This document shows, piece by piece, positions 31,233 through 39,875 of a stretch of DNA of 64,000 nucleotides. The notes below the pieces were generated by a model. That model saw nothing but the letters and a program-made list of their open reading frames with translations. It had not been told where the DNA came from and did no database searches. The stretch is from NCBI RefSeq assembly GCF_011421425.1, contig NZ_WPCW01000001.1:558001-622000 (forward strand). The letters run 5' to 3'. The stretch is from Streptococcus catagoni (GTDB lineage: Bacteria; Bacillota; Bacilli; Lactobacillales; Streptococcaceae). The first letter of the stretch is position 1; the number at the start of each line of letters is the position of its first letter. The position numbers were made by a program, and so were the translations under genes.

Positions 31233-32167
31233 CATTTTTTATCATTAGTCTGTTTTCCAAAGGTTTTTTGAATGATGGAAGCCACATCGCCTCGGCGTCC
31301 TTCAAGCTTTCCTTGGTCAATTTCCTGATAGGTCGCATTAAAAACAGCTCCTAAAATCAAAATTCTAGCCAGGAAAATAAACCATAACATGATAATGAAG
31401 ATCATGATAGATCCAAAGGCCTTAATATCGACCATTTTTTCCACATTATGAACAACATAATTTGCAATCATATTACTCAAGAATGTCATCACAAAGGCTG
31501 TAAAGAATGAGCCAGGTAGAATATACCTCAACTTATGAATCTTAACATTTGGCAAGATAAAATACAGCATCATAATCCCTAAGAATATAATCAGCGCGGT
31601 CGCTGGTTGAATTAAAAGGAGAAAGACAGATGTAATATTATCACTTAAATGATAGTGATGATCCAAGAGCTGTATAGCTGCTTTTGAAAAGGTTGAAAAG
31701 ATCAGAACAAAGGTCAGTAAGAATAAAATGAAGACACTAATTAGTAAGCCCACAACATGCCCCACCAGAAAATCTCTGTGTTGTGAGGCACCGTAAGCTT
31801 TATTAATAGCCTTTTGCAAGGAAGTCAAGGATTTTGACATTGTCCAAAGCCCCGCTATAGAAGCAACTCCCAAGATGCCACCAGCAGGCTTAGAAAAGAT
31901 ATTGCTAACAACTCTGGAGGCTGGCTGATAAATATCCTTAGGTAAATTTTGTCTCATTAGACTTAGTAAGTCTGTAATATCAATATTTAAATAAGGAAAA
32001 ATATTTGCAGCAATAATAATCAGTGGAAAGACTGTTAAAATCAGATAATAAGCAACTGCAATGGAGGATAAATCCATCTCAGCACTTGTAAAATGTTTCA
32101 TAAAAGCTTGAACAGGTTCATACTGCCATTTAGCAATGATCCTTTTTATAAAACTTTTCTTTTCCAT
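31232..32167 (-). CDS. YihY/BrkB-family membrane protein
   Basis: A 311-residue integral membrane protein with about six hydrophobic helices, of the YihY (BrkB) family once misnamed RNase BN. Recognisable features are SSIAVAYYLILTVFPLIII near the N-terminus and GSIMIFIIMLWFIFLARILI near the end. Function is not settled; envelope transport is suspected. Its ATG lies two bases after the map stop codon, so it is translated in the same operon. Confidence 0.8.
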   Translation of the reverse strand: MEKKSFIKRIIAKWQYEPVQAFMKHFTSAEMDLSSIAVAYYLILTVFPLIIIAANIFPYLNIDITDLLSLMRQNLPKDIYQPASRVVSNIFSKPAGGILGVASIAGLWTMSKSLTSLQKAINKAYGASQHRDFLVGHVVGLLISVFILFLLTFVLIFSTFSKAAIQLLDHHYHLSDNITSVFLLLIQPATALIIFLGIMMLYFILPNVKIHKLRYILPGSFFTAFVMTFLSNMIANYVVHNVEKMVDIKAFGSIMIFIIMLWFIFLARILILGAVFNATYQEIDQGKLEGRRGDVASIIQKTFGKQTNDKK

Positions 32168-32169
32168 AG

Positions 32170-33030
32170 TTAATAGGTTCTCTCTTCTCCCTGGCTAGTT
32201 AAAATAACTGGGCCATCTTTTGTAATCACGAACTGATGTTCATACTGGCAAGATAGACCACCATCCAGGGTCTTATGTGCCCATCCTGTTTTCATATCAG
32301 TATCAATTTCCCAGGTACCAGTATTGATCATTGGTTCAATGGTCAAAACCATCCCCTCTTTTAGTCTTAAGCCTCGTCCAGCCTTACCATAGTTTGGTAC
32401 CATTGGTTCTTCATGCATGGTTGGACCAACACCATGGCCAACTAAATCCCTAACAACCCCATAACCACGGCTCTCAGCATATTCTTGAATAGCAGCACCA
32501 ATATCTCCGATACGGTTACCTACTTGTGCTTGTTCAATGCCTAAGTACATAGCCTCCTTGGTAACAGCCATCAGATTTTTCACTTCCTCAGAAGGCTGAC
32601 CTACAGCATAGGCCCAGCATGAATCAGCCAAGCCACCAGAATAAGATTCTGTTAATTTTTTAAGTTCTTGGGTATTATTAAAATCTAACTTTGAGACATC
32701 GACGATCTTCTTATCCAAAGGTTCACTTAAGACCATATCAACCTTTAGTAAGTCACCGTCTTGAAGCATATAGTGTCTTGGAAAGGCATGGGCTACTTCA
32801 TCATTAAGGGCACAACAGGTTGCATAGGGATAATCCATCAATTGACCATCTACACCAATTTGTAGAGGAAGGACATTTTCTTCCTTACAACGTTTGCGCA
32901 CATACTCTTCAACCTCCCACATATCAACACCAGGCTGGATAATCTGACGTAAGCCTATATGAATACTGGCAAGAAAATCACCTGCTCTATCCATTGCTTC
33001 AATTTCACGTTCAGATTTCAATGTTATCAT
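32170..33030 (-). CDS. map: Methionine aminopeptidase, type I
   Basis: A 286-residue metallopeptidase that removes the initiator Met from nascent proteins. The five metal ligands are visible: Asp in KVDMVLS, Asp in GLADSCWAY, His in LVGHGVG, Glu in TIEPM and Glu in YEHQF. A loop of about 30 residues between the first two Asp ligands (PLDKKIVDVSKLDFNN) is the streptococcal insertion. AAGGAG precedes the ATG. It lies between spxR and yihY in one operon. Confidence 0.92.
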   Translation of the reverse strand: MITLKSEREIEAMDRAGDFLASIHIGLRQIIQPGVDMWEVEEYVRKRCKEENVLPLQIGVDGQLMDYPYATCCALNDEVAHAFPRHYMLQDGDLLKVDMVLSEPLDKKIVDVSKLDFNNTQELKKLTESYSGGLADSCWAYAVGQPSEEVKNLMAVTKEAMYLGIEQAQVGNRIGDIGAAIQEYAESRGYGVVRDLVGHGVGPTMHEEPMVPNYGKAGRGLRLKEGMVLTIEPMINTGTWEIDTDMKTGWAHKTLDGGLSCQYEHQFVITKDGPVILTSQGEERTY

Positions 33031-33051
33031 TAATTTATTCTCCTTAATATT

Positions 33052-34335
33052 CTAAGTAATTTTGCTTGTTATAATTGCCTTAGCGATAATTTGCTCTTCA
33101 ACATAGATCTCAAAATCAAGTGTTCCACTTCTTCTATTTTCAATAATAACCTTGGGAACTATGCGTAGTAAATCATCAATTTGTGCAGCGTGTAAAAAGT
33201 ATATCATCATTTGTTCAATTATGATATTCTTTTGATATTTTCTTGAGAATACTTTGAAACTAATTTCTTTTAGAACTTCTGAGATGACACCGTGTGCCAG
33301 ATTACCTGTATTGTCAATCATACTTGGTTCCACTAGCAGATGGAAAAGATGATTGGTTTCTTCAAGATCCGAAAGAATTTGTTCACTATAAGTATTTCGA
33401 CTGATATTCTGGTTACTTTGAAGGTTTTCCATTACTAATCTTCTGGTGATGACACCAATTAACTTTTGCTCTTCATCAAGCACAGGAAGCATATTTAAAT
33501 CTTCAAAGATCATTTTTTGACTGATATTGGCCAAACTAGTATTAGGATTAGCTATAATAGGATTTTTAGTCATAACCTGATGTAATGGTAGCCTAAGGTT
33601 TTTATCCACAACATCTCTCATACTAACAACACCAACGATAGCTTGGTTCTTATCTAGTACAGGGAATCTTACCTGCTTTGTCTTTTTAATCAGGAGGTTA
33701 AAGTCACTTATGCTACTGTTTTCATACAAAAAACCATAGTCCTCAGTAGGGATCATAATCTGTTTAACTGTTTTTAAATCCGTTTTGATTCTAAAATTTA
33801 GCAGAGCATGGTTAATCAGAGTTGCCACAGTAAAGGTATCATAGTGGGTTACCATAACTGGAATACCCAATCTATTTGCTGTGAAAATAACCTTGTTAGA
33901 AATTGGAAAGCCACCTGTTACTAAAATAGCATTATGATTTTCCAAGGCTAAAAGTTGAATTTCTTCACGGTCTCCGACTATCAACAAGCCACCTTTAACC
34001 AAGTAGCGTCTGATATTTTTTTCTGTCATAGCACCGATAGAAAACTTACTAAACTCATGTCCCAGTCCAGCTGCTCCAGCTACGACGGTTGAATCTGATA
34101 TTCTAGAAATTTCTGTGTAGGTCAGTTTATCAATTCTTACTTTAGATTTTTTTTCAACTCTAACAGTTCCGCTGCGCGGTTTTGTCTCTACAATACCACG
34201 GTTTTCAGCTTCTTTTATGGCTCTATAAGCAGTTCCATCACTTACTCCTAAATGGTTAGAGATGCTCCGTACACTGACTCTTTTGCCAATTGCTAGATTT
34301 TCTAAATAATCTAAAATTTCCTGATGTTTACTCAT
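33052..34335 (-). CDS. spxR: SpxR-type regulator (HTH-DRTGG-CBS-hotdog)
   Basis: A 427-residue protein with, in order, a winged helix-turn-helix (1-60, RSISNHLGVSDGTAYRAIKE), a DRTGG domain (about 65-190), two CBS motifs (about 190-310, VVSMRDVVDKN and VITRRLVMENL) and a C-terminal hotdog domain. Length and order match pneumococcal SpxR, which activates the pyruvate oxidase gene spxB, and Bacillus YtoI. The CBS pair probably senses an adenylate nucleotide and the hotdog domain an acyl-CoA. It overlaps the upstream GNAT gene by eight bases. Confidence 0.82.
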   Translation of the reverse strand: MSKHQEILDYLENLAIGKRVSVRSISNHLGVSDGTAYRAIKEAENRGIVETKPRSGTVRVEKKSKVRIDKLTYTEISRISDSTVVAGAAGLGHEFSKFSIGAMTEKNIRRYLVKGGLLIVGDREEIQLLALENHNAILVTGGFPISNKVIFTANRLGIPVMVTHYDTFTVATLINHALLNFRIKTDLKTVKQIMIPTEDYGFLYENSSISDFNLLIKKTKQVRFPVLDKNQAIVGVVSMRDVVDKNLRLPLHQVMTKNPIIANPNTSLANISQKMIFEDLNMLPVLDEEQKLIGVITRRLVMENLQSNQNISRNTYSEQILSDLEETNHLFHLLVEPSMIDNTGNLAHGVISEVLKEISFKVFSRKYQKNIIIEQMMIYFLHAAQIDDLLRIVPKVIIENRRSGTLDFEIYVEEQIIAKAIITSKIT

Positions 34336-34879
34336 GATTCTTACCTACTTTTAGTTGATAGAGTAAATAGTCTCGCATCTTATGACTATACCTATCACTC
34401 CCTTTAAACTGTTTTTTGAGCTGAAAGCCAGCCTTTTTAGCGACTCTTTGGCTAGCCTTATTTTCCAAGTGTGTTATAATATTTAATTCTTTTAAATCAA
34501 ACTCAGTAAAAGCTAAAAAAACAATATTCTTCACAACTTCTGTCATTAATCCCTTATTTCTAAACTCATACTTTAGAAAATAAGCAATTTCAGCACTAAA
34601 TTGGGATAGTTGGATCTTCTCAAAACGGATCACTCCAATCATCTTGCCAATTTTCTTATCACAAATGGCCCAGCTGCCAAGAGGATTTTTTAAAAAGGCA
34701 TGGACAAAGAGATAATCACTTTCCTCTTTACTGGGAGTCCTTGGAAAAATAAATTCCAAGTGGTCTTTATCTGCAGAAATATGATAAAAATCAGCAGCGT
34801 CTCCATAATTCAGTGGCCGAAGTGTGTAATCTTCAAGTTCATAAAAAGAATAACGTGCTAATTGGGTCCAAAAATCCAT
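34328..34879 (-). CDS. GNAT acetyltransferase, RimJ/RimL type
   Basis: A 183-residue GNAT enzyme with the RimJ/RimL pattern: YTLRPLNYGDAADFYHI near the N-terminus, ISADKDHLEFIFPRTP, the acetyl-CoA segment YEFRNKGLMTEVVK, and NIITHLENKASQRVAKKAGF. Relatives acetylate ribosomal proteins or small amines; the target is unknown. AAAGGGGAG precedes the ATG and an extended -10 (TGTTATAAT) lies at about 34919-34911. It is the first gene of the operon GNAT-spxR-map-yihY. Confidence 0.8.
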   Translation of the reverse strand: MDFWTQLARYSFYELEDYTLRPLNYGDAADFYHISADKDHLEFIFPRTPSKEESDYLFVHAFLKNPLGSWAICDKKIGKMIGVIRFEKIQLSQFSAEIAYFLKYEFRNKGLMTEVVKNIVFLAFTEFDLKELNIITHLENKASQRVAKKAGFQLKKQFKGSDRYSHKMRDYLLYQLKVGKNHE

Positions 34880-35019
34880 TATCTCCCCTTTAATTGCCTA
34901 GTTCGACAATATTATAACAAATTATTATACCTTTTACTATAACAGTTTATGTTTTTATGAGATCTGTATTAATTCAGACCAGTCTAAAGAAGCTTAAAAA
35001 GAGATTAGAATTACCTTCC

Positions 35020-35325
35020 TAATCTCTTTCATAGTGTAGATAAAGTTATTGTCTTTACTTTTTTGATACTTTTCTTAGGTGGTGGGGACAGCAACGATTT
35101 TCGTTCGAAATTCCATGCCTAAGCTTTGAGCCCCAGATCTCAAAGCTTCCCTGTAACTAAAAATTAAAGATCTTTTCAGCTACTAACACCACGGCGAAAA
35201 CTATCTTTAGGGGCTCACTTCGTTCGCCTATCTTTTTTCCTGTCATAAGATTTCTCTGAGACATAATCAACTAAAAAGTGATGATCAAGAGAATCATCAC
35301 TTTATCTACATTCTCAGAGATTAGA
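35020..35325. repeat. MITE-like segment with terminal inverted repeats
   Basis: CTAATCTCT...TGTAGATAAAGT (about 35020-35048) faces its imperfect inverse ACTTTATCTACA...AGAGATTAG (about 35299-35325). The 12-base core TGTAGATAAAGT is exactly inverted. The same motifs also build two similar terminator-like hairpins, at 35002-35030 and 35316-35345, that are near direct repeats of each other. The segment has no reading frame and contains copy 1 of the 170-nt element. It fills the gap between the GNAT and GH3 genes. Confidence 0.5.
35059..35229 (+). repeat. Repeated structured element, copy 1
   Basis: The strand reads TTTTTTGATACTTTTCTTAG, then TGGTGG, AAATTCCATGCCTAAGCTTTGAG, and ends GGGGCTCACTTCGTTCGCC; a second copy lies at 50919-51088 on the other strand. 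Internal pairing is strong: AAGCTTTGAG / CTCAAAGCTT (10 bp) and GGCGAA / TTCGCC. Confidence 0.6.
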
Positions 35326-35352
35326 ATTTCCTTTCTAACCTCTTTTTCTTTT

Positions 35353-37077
35353 TTACAGTTTAGCCTGCCATTTATTAGCCCAAACTAGGTCGTTGGCCTG
35401 ACCAGCAAAGACTGTCTTACCTTCTAAGCAATCCAATAAGCTTTCGATGGTATTTTTATTATGGTGGTAGGCATTAATAGCCGTTTTGACCATTGTCACA
35501 TCATGAAGATGAGTCGTATAGTTGAGAGAGACAAAAACGGTTGGAACCTCATGAACATACCAAGGAACCTCATTTGACATGGCTGTCTTCCACTGGATAC
35601 GATAATTATTTTGAGCACCATAACCAATAACATTTGCGATTGTTAAAGCCAGATCAACCTGCTCACGATACTTGAGGGTTTCCCCCTTTACTCGAGTACT
35701 TCCATCATTAATATCAACCTCATAGCCTCGTCTTTCTAAGGCCGATTTGATATCTTCAATGACCCGATTGTTGGCTGACTGAATACCGTCTTTTTCCCCT
35801 TCTAAGTAGTAGAGACGGATGCGCTTATGGGTTCTGGGACTAATTGGTAGATTCTCTTGGCTATCTTTTAACAAGGTCATACTGCGCTGTGCAGCTTCTT
35901 TTTGCCAAATTAAATGTTCCTTACAGCCAATGATTTCTAATTCTTCTTTGTTTTTTAATAGGGTACCTTTAGCTTGTTTTTCATGCAAATTGAGCTTGGC
36001 TTTTAATCCTAGGATCCGGCGCACAGCATCATTTAAACGTTCCTCTGAGATGATCCCTTTCTCATATCCTTTCAACATGAAATGGAAATCTTCTTCCATA
36101 TTATTGAAGAATAAAAACATATCACAACCAGCAGCAATTGCTTGAGGAACATAGTCCTCCCGACGCATGGCTGAGGTCATCCCCAACATATGGGAGGCAT
36201 CAGTGATAACAAGTCCATTGAAATTTAGAGTGGTTTTTAGGAGATTATTGATAAGTTCCGGAGATAGCGTAGCTGGTAAGATGTCCTCATCTTTCAACTG
36301 TGGATTTAAGACTTGTTGATAGTAAGGTAAAGCAATGTGCCCAGCCATAATCATTTCGACCCCACGATCAATATGATTACGGTAAACACGACCGAAGCTC
36401 TTTTCCCACTCTTCTGGCTGCATTTCATTGACACCAAGCACTAAATGTTGATCACGCTCTTCTGTACCATCTCCTGGGAAATGTTTGATACATTGTATAA
36501 TATTTCTTTCAGAGGTCAGACCATCAAGATAGGCATTAGAATAAGTAATGACATCCTCAGCATTGGTTCCATAAGCACGGGTATTAACAATAGTATTTCG
36601 CCAATTTTGGAGAATATCAACACAAGGGTCAAAATTGACATTAACCCCTAAGGCAGTTGCCTCACGCGCAGATACCAAACCTGCATGATAGGGAACCCAA
36701 GTATCACGGCTAGCCTCGGATTGGGCACCTGAGGCAATATAAGTTCCTCCCTTAACAGCTCCGTCACCACCAGAATCACAATTAGCTGCTATTAGAAGCG
36801 GCACTTTGGAATTTTCTTGTAAGTCATTCAGTAAACCTTGAACCTGCTCAGGGCTTCCATTCATATAACGGGCTCCGCCGATATGATATTTCTCTAAAAT
36901 TTCCTTATTGGTCAAATGATTTCCTGAGAAAGCATCTTCTCCAAAAAAGAATAAATTGATAAAGAGCTGACCAATCTTTTCTTCAACTGATAAGCCAGCT
37001 AAGGTCTTCTCCACCCAGGACACTTGACTATCAGTAAGTTGATAAGGTTTTGCTTTTAAATCAACAAGTTTTGGCAT
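35353..37077 (-). CDS. GH3 glycoside hydrolase, beta-N-acetylhexosaminidase-like (second copy)
   Basis: A 574-residue GH3 enzyme. The barrel domain has CIKHFPGDGTEERDQH, whose Asp-His dyad is typical of the NagZ subgroup that cuts beta-GlcNAc linkages, and the putative nucleophile Asp in VITDASHMLGM; a second alpha/beta domain follows (about residues 390-574). No signal peptide, so it acts in the cytosol. I start it at ATG 37077 after AAGGAAAG; a Met five codons earlier overlaps that site. It is the last gene of the HAD-GH3-GH3 operon and a paralogue of its neighbour. Confidence 0.8.
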   Translation of the reverse strand: MPKLVDLKAKPYQLTDSQVSWVEKTLAGLSVEEKIGQLFINLFFFGEDAFSGNHLTNKEILEKYHIGGARYMNGSPEQVQGLLNDLQENSKVPLLIAANCDSGGDGAVKGGTYIASGAQSEASRDTWVPYHAGLVSAREATALGVNVNFDPCVDILQNWRNTIVNTRAYGTNAEDVITYSNAYLDGLTSERNIIQCIKHFPGDGTEERDQHLVLGVNEMQPEEWEKSFGRVYRNHIDRGVEMIMAGHIALPYYQQVLNPQLKDEDILPATLSPELINNLLKTTLNFNGLVITDASHMLGMTSAMRREDYVPQAIAAGCDMFLFFNNMEEDFHFMLKGYEKGIISEERLNDAVRRILGLKAKLNLHEKQAKGTLLKNKEELEIIGCKEHLIWQKEAAQRSMTLLKDSQENLPISPRTHKRIRLYYLEGEKDGIQSANNRVIEDIKSALERRGYEVDINDGSTRVKGETLKYREQVDLALTIANVIGYGAQNNYRIQWKTAMSNEVPWYVHEVPTVFVSLNYTTHLHDVTMVKTAINAYHHNKNTIESLLDCLEGKTVFAGQANDLVWANKWQAKL

Positions 37078-37104
37078 TGTCTTTCCTTTCATTTAGTAAA
37101 ATAC

Positions 37105-38895
37105 TTATCTTTGGCGCCAAATATGGGTATCAATTAGGCCACAGTAAGCATCAACTGGTGAAACACCCGTAAATTCTGATTCTCCAGCAAGCTTTTCTAC
37201 AAGGAAGGTCATGGTATTTTCTTTCCCATCATAAGCATTGATGTAAGTCCCTGTCTGAGGCATATCAGCTAGAGCAAAGGCGTGTTGAACTGAAACAACA
37301 ATAGAAGGTACTTCATGTACATAGAAAGGTTGATCTGGGGTTCCTTTTGCTGCCGGCCAAACTATACGCTGTACCGTTCCTCCTGAGTTGACATCTACAA
37401 GGTTGATAATTAAATCAAAATGATCTGTCAGATTAGCAATTGGTTGTTTTTGGGCATAAACGTTAGCAATAGCTTCACCGCGTTCATCTTCAGGTAATTT
37501 CATAATCCGTTCTTCAGTTGATTCCCAGATACTTACCTGGTGTCCTCTTTCTTCAAGGAGCTTTTTAACGATATCTGAAGCACGTTTCTTTTTACCAGCA
37601 ATCATGGCACCAAAACCGCCCTTATGACCTTCTACATCAACCAGCAAAATCCTTTTATAACGGTCAGGCTTAATTGGGAAAAGATCTTTTTGCCTATCTT
37701 TCACCAAGGTAATAGACTTATCAGCAACCTCATCAGCAATCCTTTGGGATTCTTCTGTATTAATCAATGCCATAGCTTCTTCTTTTGGCAATAAGATCCC
37801 TTCTCTGCGCCCTTCAAACTTGTGTAAGCCTAGGCGTGCTTTGAGTCCAAGAGTCCGACGTAGGGCATCGTGTAAACGTTCATCCGATAGAATACCATTT
37901 TCATAACCTTCTTTCATCCATTGCAAGTCTTCATCAGGATCATTAAAGAATAAGAAGAGGTCACAGCCTGCTTCAATAGCTGTTGGCAACATTTCTCTTC
38001 TAGGCATTGAAGCTGTCATGGCTACCATGTGTGAAGCATCAGTAACGATAGCACCATTATAGCCTAATTCACCTCTTAGCAATTCATCCAATAGGGTTTT
38101 ATTAAGAGAGGCAGGAAGCATGTCATCTAATTCACGTTCTGGATGCATTTCTTTTTCTACATTTGGTAAATGAATGTGTCCAGCCATAATTCCTGGAAGC
38201 CCTGCTTCAGACAAGTCTCCATAAATACGACCAAAGCTAGCCATCCACTCCTCTTTAGTCATAGGATTTGAGGCAAAAGATAAATGGTGGTCACGTTCAT
38301 CAATCCCATCACCAGGGAAATGTTTGGCAAATGGCATGATATTATATTCCATTATGCCTCTCATGTATTCCTTAGATAAGTTAATCACCTGATCAACATT
38401 TGCTCCCCAGTTACGGCTTGCAATAATTGGATTGCGCCAATTTTTTGTTAAATCAACAATAGGTGCAAAAGAAGCATTGCAGCCAACAGCAGCAGCTTCA
38501 AGTCCTGCAATACGTCCCATTTCATAGGCATACTTAGGATCATTTGTGGCAGCAACTTTAATTTCGTCACCAACCTTAGTACCGTCAGTCACTGCACCAT
38601 CTCCACCAGCTTCAGTGTTTGCTGCTATAAGAAGAGGAATCTTAGATTTGGTTTGCAAAATGTAGTTTTGCTCCCAAATTTCTGAGGCAGGTCCTTTATT
38701 GTAGCGAACAGCTGAAATGTTGTAGTCTGTTAAGACCTGAGTCAAGTATTCTTCGGTACGGCTTGACCCCATATTAACAAAAAGTTGTCCAATCTTTTCT
38801 TCTAAGGTCATTCCTTTAATGGTATCTTCCACCCAATTAATGGCTTCTTGATCAAGCATATAAGGTTTCTTTTTCAAATCAACTAAATGTGTCAT
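37105..38895 (-). CDS. GH3 glycoside hydrolase, beta-N-acetylhexosaminidase-like (first copy)
   Basis: A 596-residue cytosolic GH3 enzyme similar to the next gene along its full length, including the opening VDLKKKPYMLD, AKHFPGDGIDERDHH with the Asp-His dyad, and IVTDASHMVAMTASM with the likely nucleophile. Divergence between the two copies suggests different linkage or sugar preference rather than a recent duplication. In this locus it is predicted to release N-acetylhexosamine from oligosaccharides after the GH79 enzyme removes glucuronate. GAAAGGA precedes the ATG. Confidence 0.8.
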   Translation of the reverse strand: MTHLVDLKKKPYMLDQEAINWVEDTIKGMTLEEKIGQLFVNMGSSRTEEYLTQVLTDYNISAVRYNKGPASEIWEQNYILQTKSKIPLLIAANTEAGGDGAVTDGTKVGDEIKVAATNDPKYAYEMGRIAGLEAAAVGCNASFAPIVDLTKNWRNPIIASRNWGANVDQVINLSKEYMRGIMEYNIMPFAKHFPGDGIDERDHHLSFASNPMTKEEWMASFGRIYGDLSEAGLPGIMAGHIHLPNVEKEMHPERELDDMLPASLNKTLLDELLRGELGYNGAIVTDASHMVAMTASMPRREMLPTAIEAGCDLFLFFNDPDEDLQWMKEGYENGILSDERLHDALRRTLGLKARLGLHKFEGRREGILLPKEEAMALINTEESQRIADEVADKSITLVKDRQKDLFPIKPDRYKRILLVDVEGHKGGFGAMIAGKKKRASDIVKKLLEERGHQVSIWESTEERIMKLPEDERGEAIANVYAQKQPIANLTDHFDLIINLVDVNSGGTVQRIVWPAAKGTPDQPFYVHEVPSIVVSVQHAFALADMPQTGTYINAYDGKENTMTFLVEKLAGESEFTGVSPVDAYCGLIDTHIWRQR

Positions 38896-38940
38896 TATTT
38901 GTCCTTTCCATTTTCTGACAGGTTAGATTTTCTAGACTTA

Positions 38941-39747
38941 CTATTTATCAAGGTTTTCCCAGAAAAGGTCAATTAAAGTTTCTTGTTGACTTTTTCCTAA
39001 TTTACCATCAATAAAGGAATGCGCCACCTTTTCACTGAGTTCTGTCCAAGACTTAGCTTCATTTCCTACTAAAATAGGATAAAAAGCAACGCCATTTTGC
39101 TGAGCAGCCTCTAAATCTCCTGGTGAGTCACCAACCATTAGAATCTTATCTTTTTGATAGCCTTCTTTAATAAGAGCTGCAATCACGGCTTCCTTCTTAC
39201 CACGATCCTGACAATAAAGGTCATCAATATGGTTGATCAGACCTTGGTCTTGCCATTCTTCTTCAACAGCCTCTTTATTGGCAGAGCTTACCACATAGAC
39301 TTTACCTAGTTTATGTAATTCTTCTAAACCTTTTAAAGCACCTGGAAATGCTAAGGCATCTCCCTCATAGGCCTTAATTTGTCGGTTGACTTCATTTGAC
39401 CAAATCAGAGCCTTTTTAAGATCATCACTTCCTACCTTATTAATTTCCTCTTCTAGAGAAAGGTTTGATAGGGAGCTAGTGTCTTCTACCCAGTTCTTTA
39501 GCTTATCAATATTGGAAAGTCCCGCATAGGTCAGTCCCATAAGGAGACCCACAAAACGGTTAACCCCACGTGTACGGGAATAGAGATTGACCTTTTCCCA
39601 TTCTTTTAAGAACTGGTCACGCTTATCCACCTCAAAAATGTCAGCTGCGATTGGTCCAAAAAAGAGCTGATGTTTATAAGTCATTGTATCCATGGCACAG
39701 CCATCTGAATCAACGCAAAAGACAAATTCTTCACTTTTATTTGTCAT
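38941..39747 (-). CDS. HAD-superfamily phosphatase
   Basis: A 268-residue HAD hydrolase. Motif I is FCVDSDGCAMDT (nucleophile Asp), motif II VVSSANKEA and motif IV MVGDSPGDLEAA; motif I has DSDG instead of the usual DxDxT. A helical cap of about 110 residues follows motif I. The substrate is unknown, perhaps a sugar phosphate made by the locus. The start is ATG 39747 because GGAGG lies five bases upstream, inside a longer open frame. It is first in the operon and is preceded by a perfect promoter, a GntR operator and a cre. Confidence 0.75.
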   Translation of the reverse strand: MTNKSEEFVFCVDSDGCAMDTMTYKHQLFFGPIAADIFEVDKRDQFLKEWEKVNLYSRTRGVNRFVGLLMGLTYAGLSNIDKLKNWVEDTSSLSNLSLEEEINKVGSDDLKKALIWSNEVNRQIKAYEGDALAFPGALKGLEELHKLGKVYVVSSANKEAVEEEWQDQGLINHIDDLYCQDRGKKEAVIAALIKEGYQKDKILMVGDSPGDLEAAQQNGVAFYPILVGNEAKSWTELSEKVAHSFIDGKLGKSQQETLIDLFWENLDK

Positions 39748-39768
39748 GAGTACCTCCATTCAAAGCAT

Positions 39769-39785
39769 AAATCATCTGATGATTT
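39769..39785. promoter_or_regulatory. Operator of the glucuronate regulon, site 1
   Basis: AAATCATCTGATGATTT is a perfect palindrome. It covers the predicted transcription start of the HAD-GH3-GH3 operon and recurs at two other promoters of the locus. Confidence 0.8.
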
Positions 39786-39786
39786 A

Positions 39787-39815
39787 ATTATATCATAGCT
39801 TGAAACCGCTGTCAA
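39787..39815 (-). promoter_or_regulatory. Consensus promoter with perfect cre, HAD-GH3-GH3 operon
   Basis: TTGACA (39815-39810) and TATAAT (39792-39787) on the minus strand are 17 bases apart, a perfect sigma-A promoter. The plus strand TGAAACCGCTGTCA (39801-39814) matches the cre consensus at every defined position and overlaps the -35. Confidence 0.85.
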
Positions 39816-39831
39816 ATTTTAATTATATTTT

Positions 39832-39867
39832 AAAATGGGCAAAAATCATATGACCTTTTCCCATTTT
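39832..39867. terminator. Probable terminator between the HAD promoter and the GH79 gene
   Basis: AAAATGGG (39832-39839) pairs with CCCATTTT (39860-39867) across a 20-base loop, just after the GH79 stop codon. Confidence 0.55.
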
Positions 39868-39875
39868 TTCACTTT

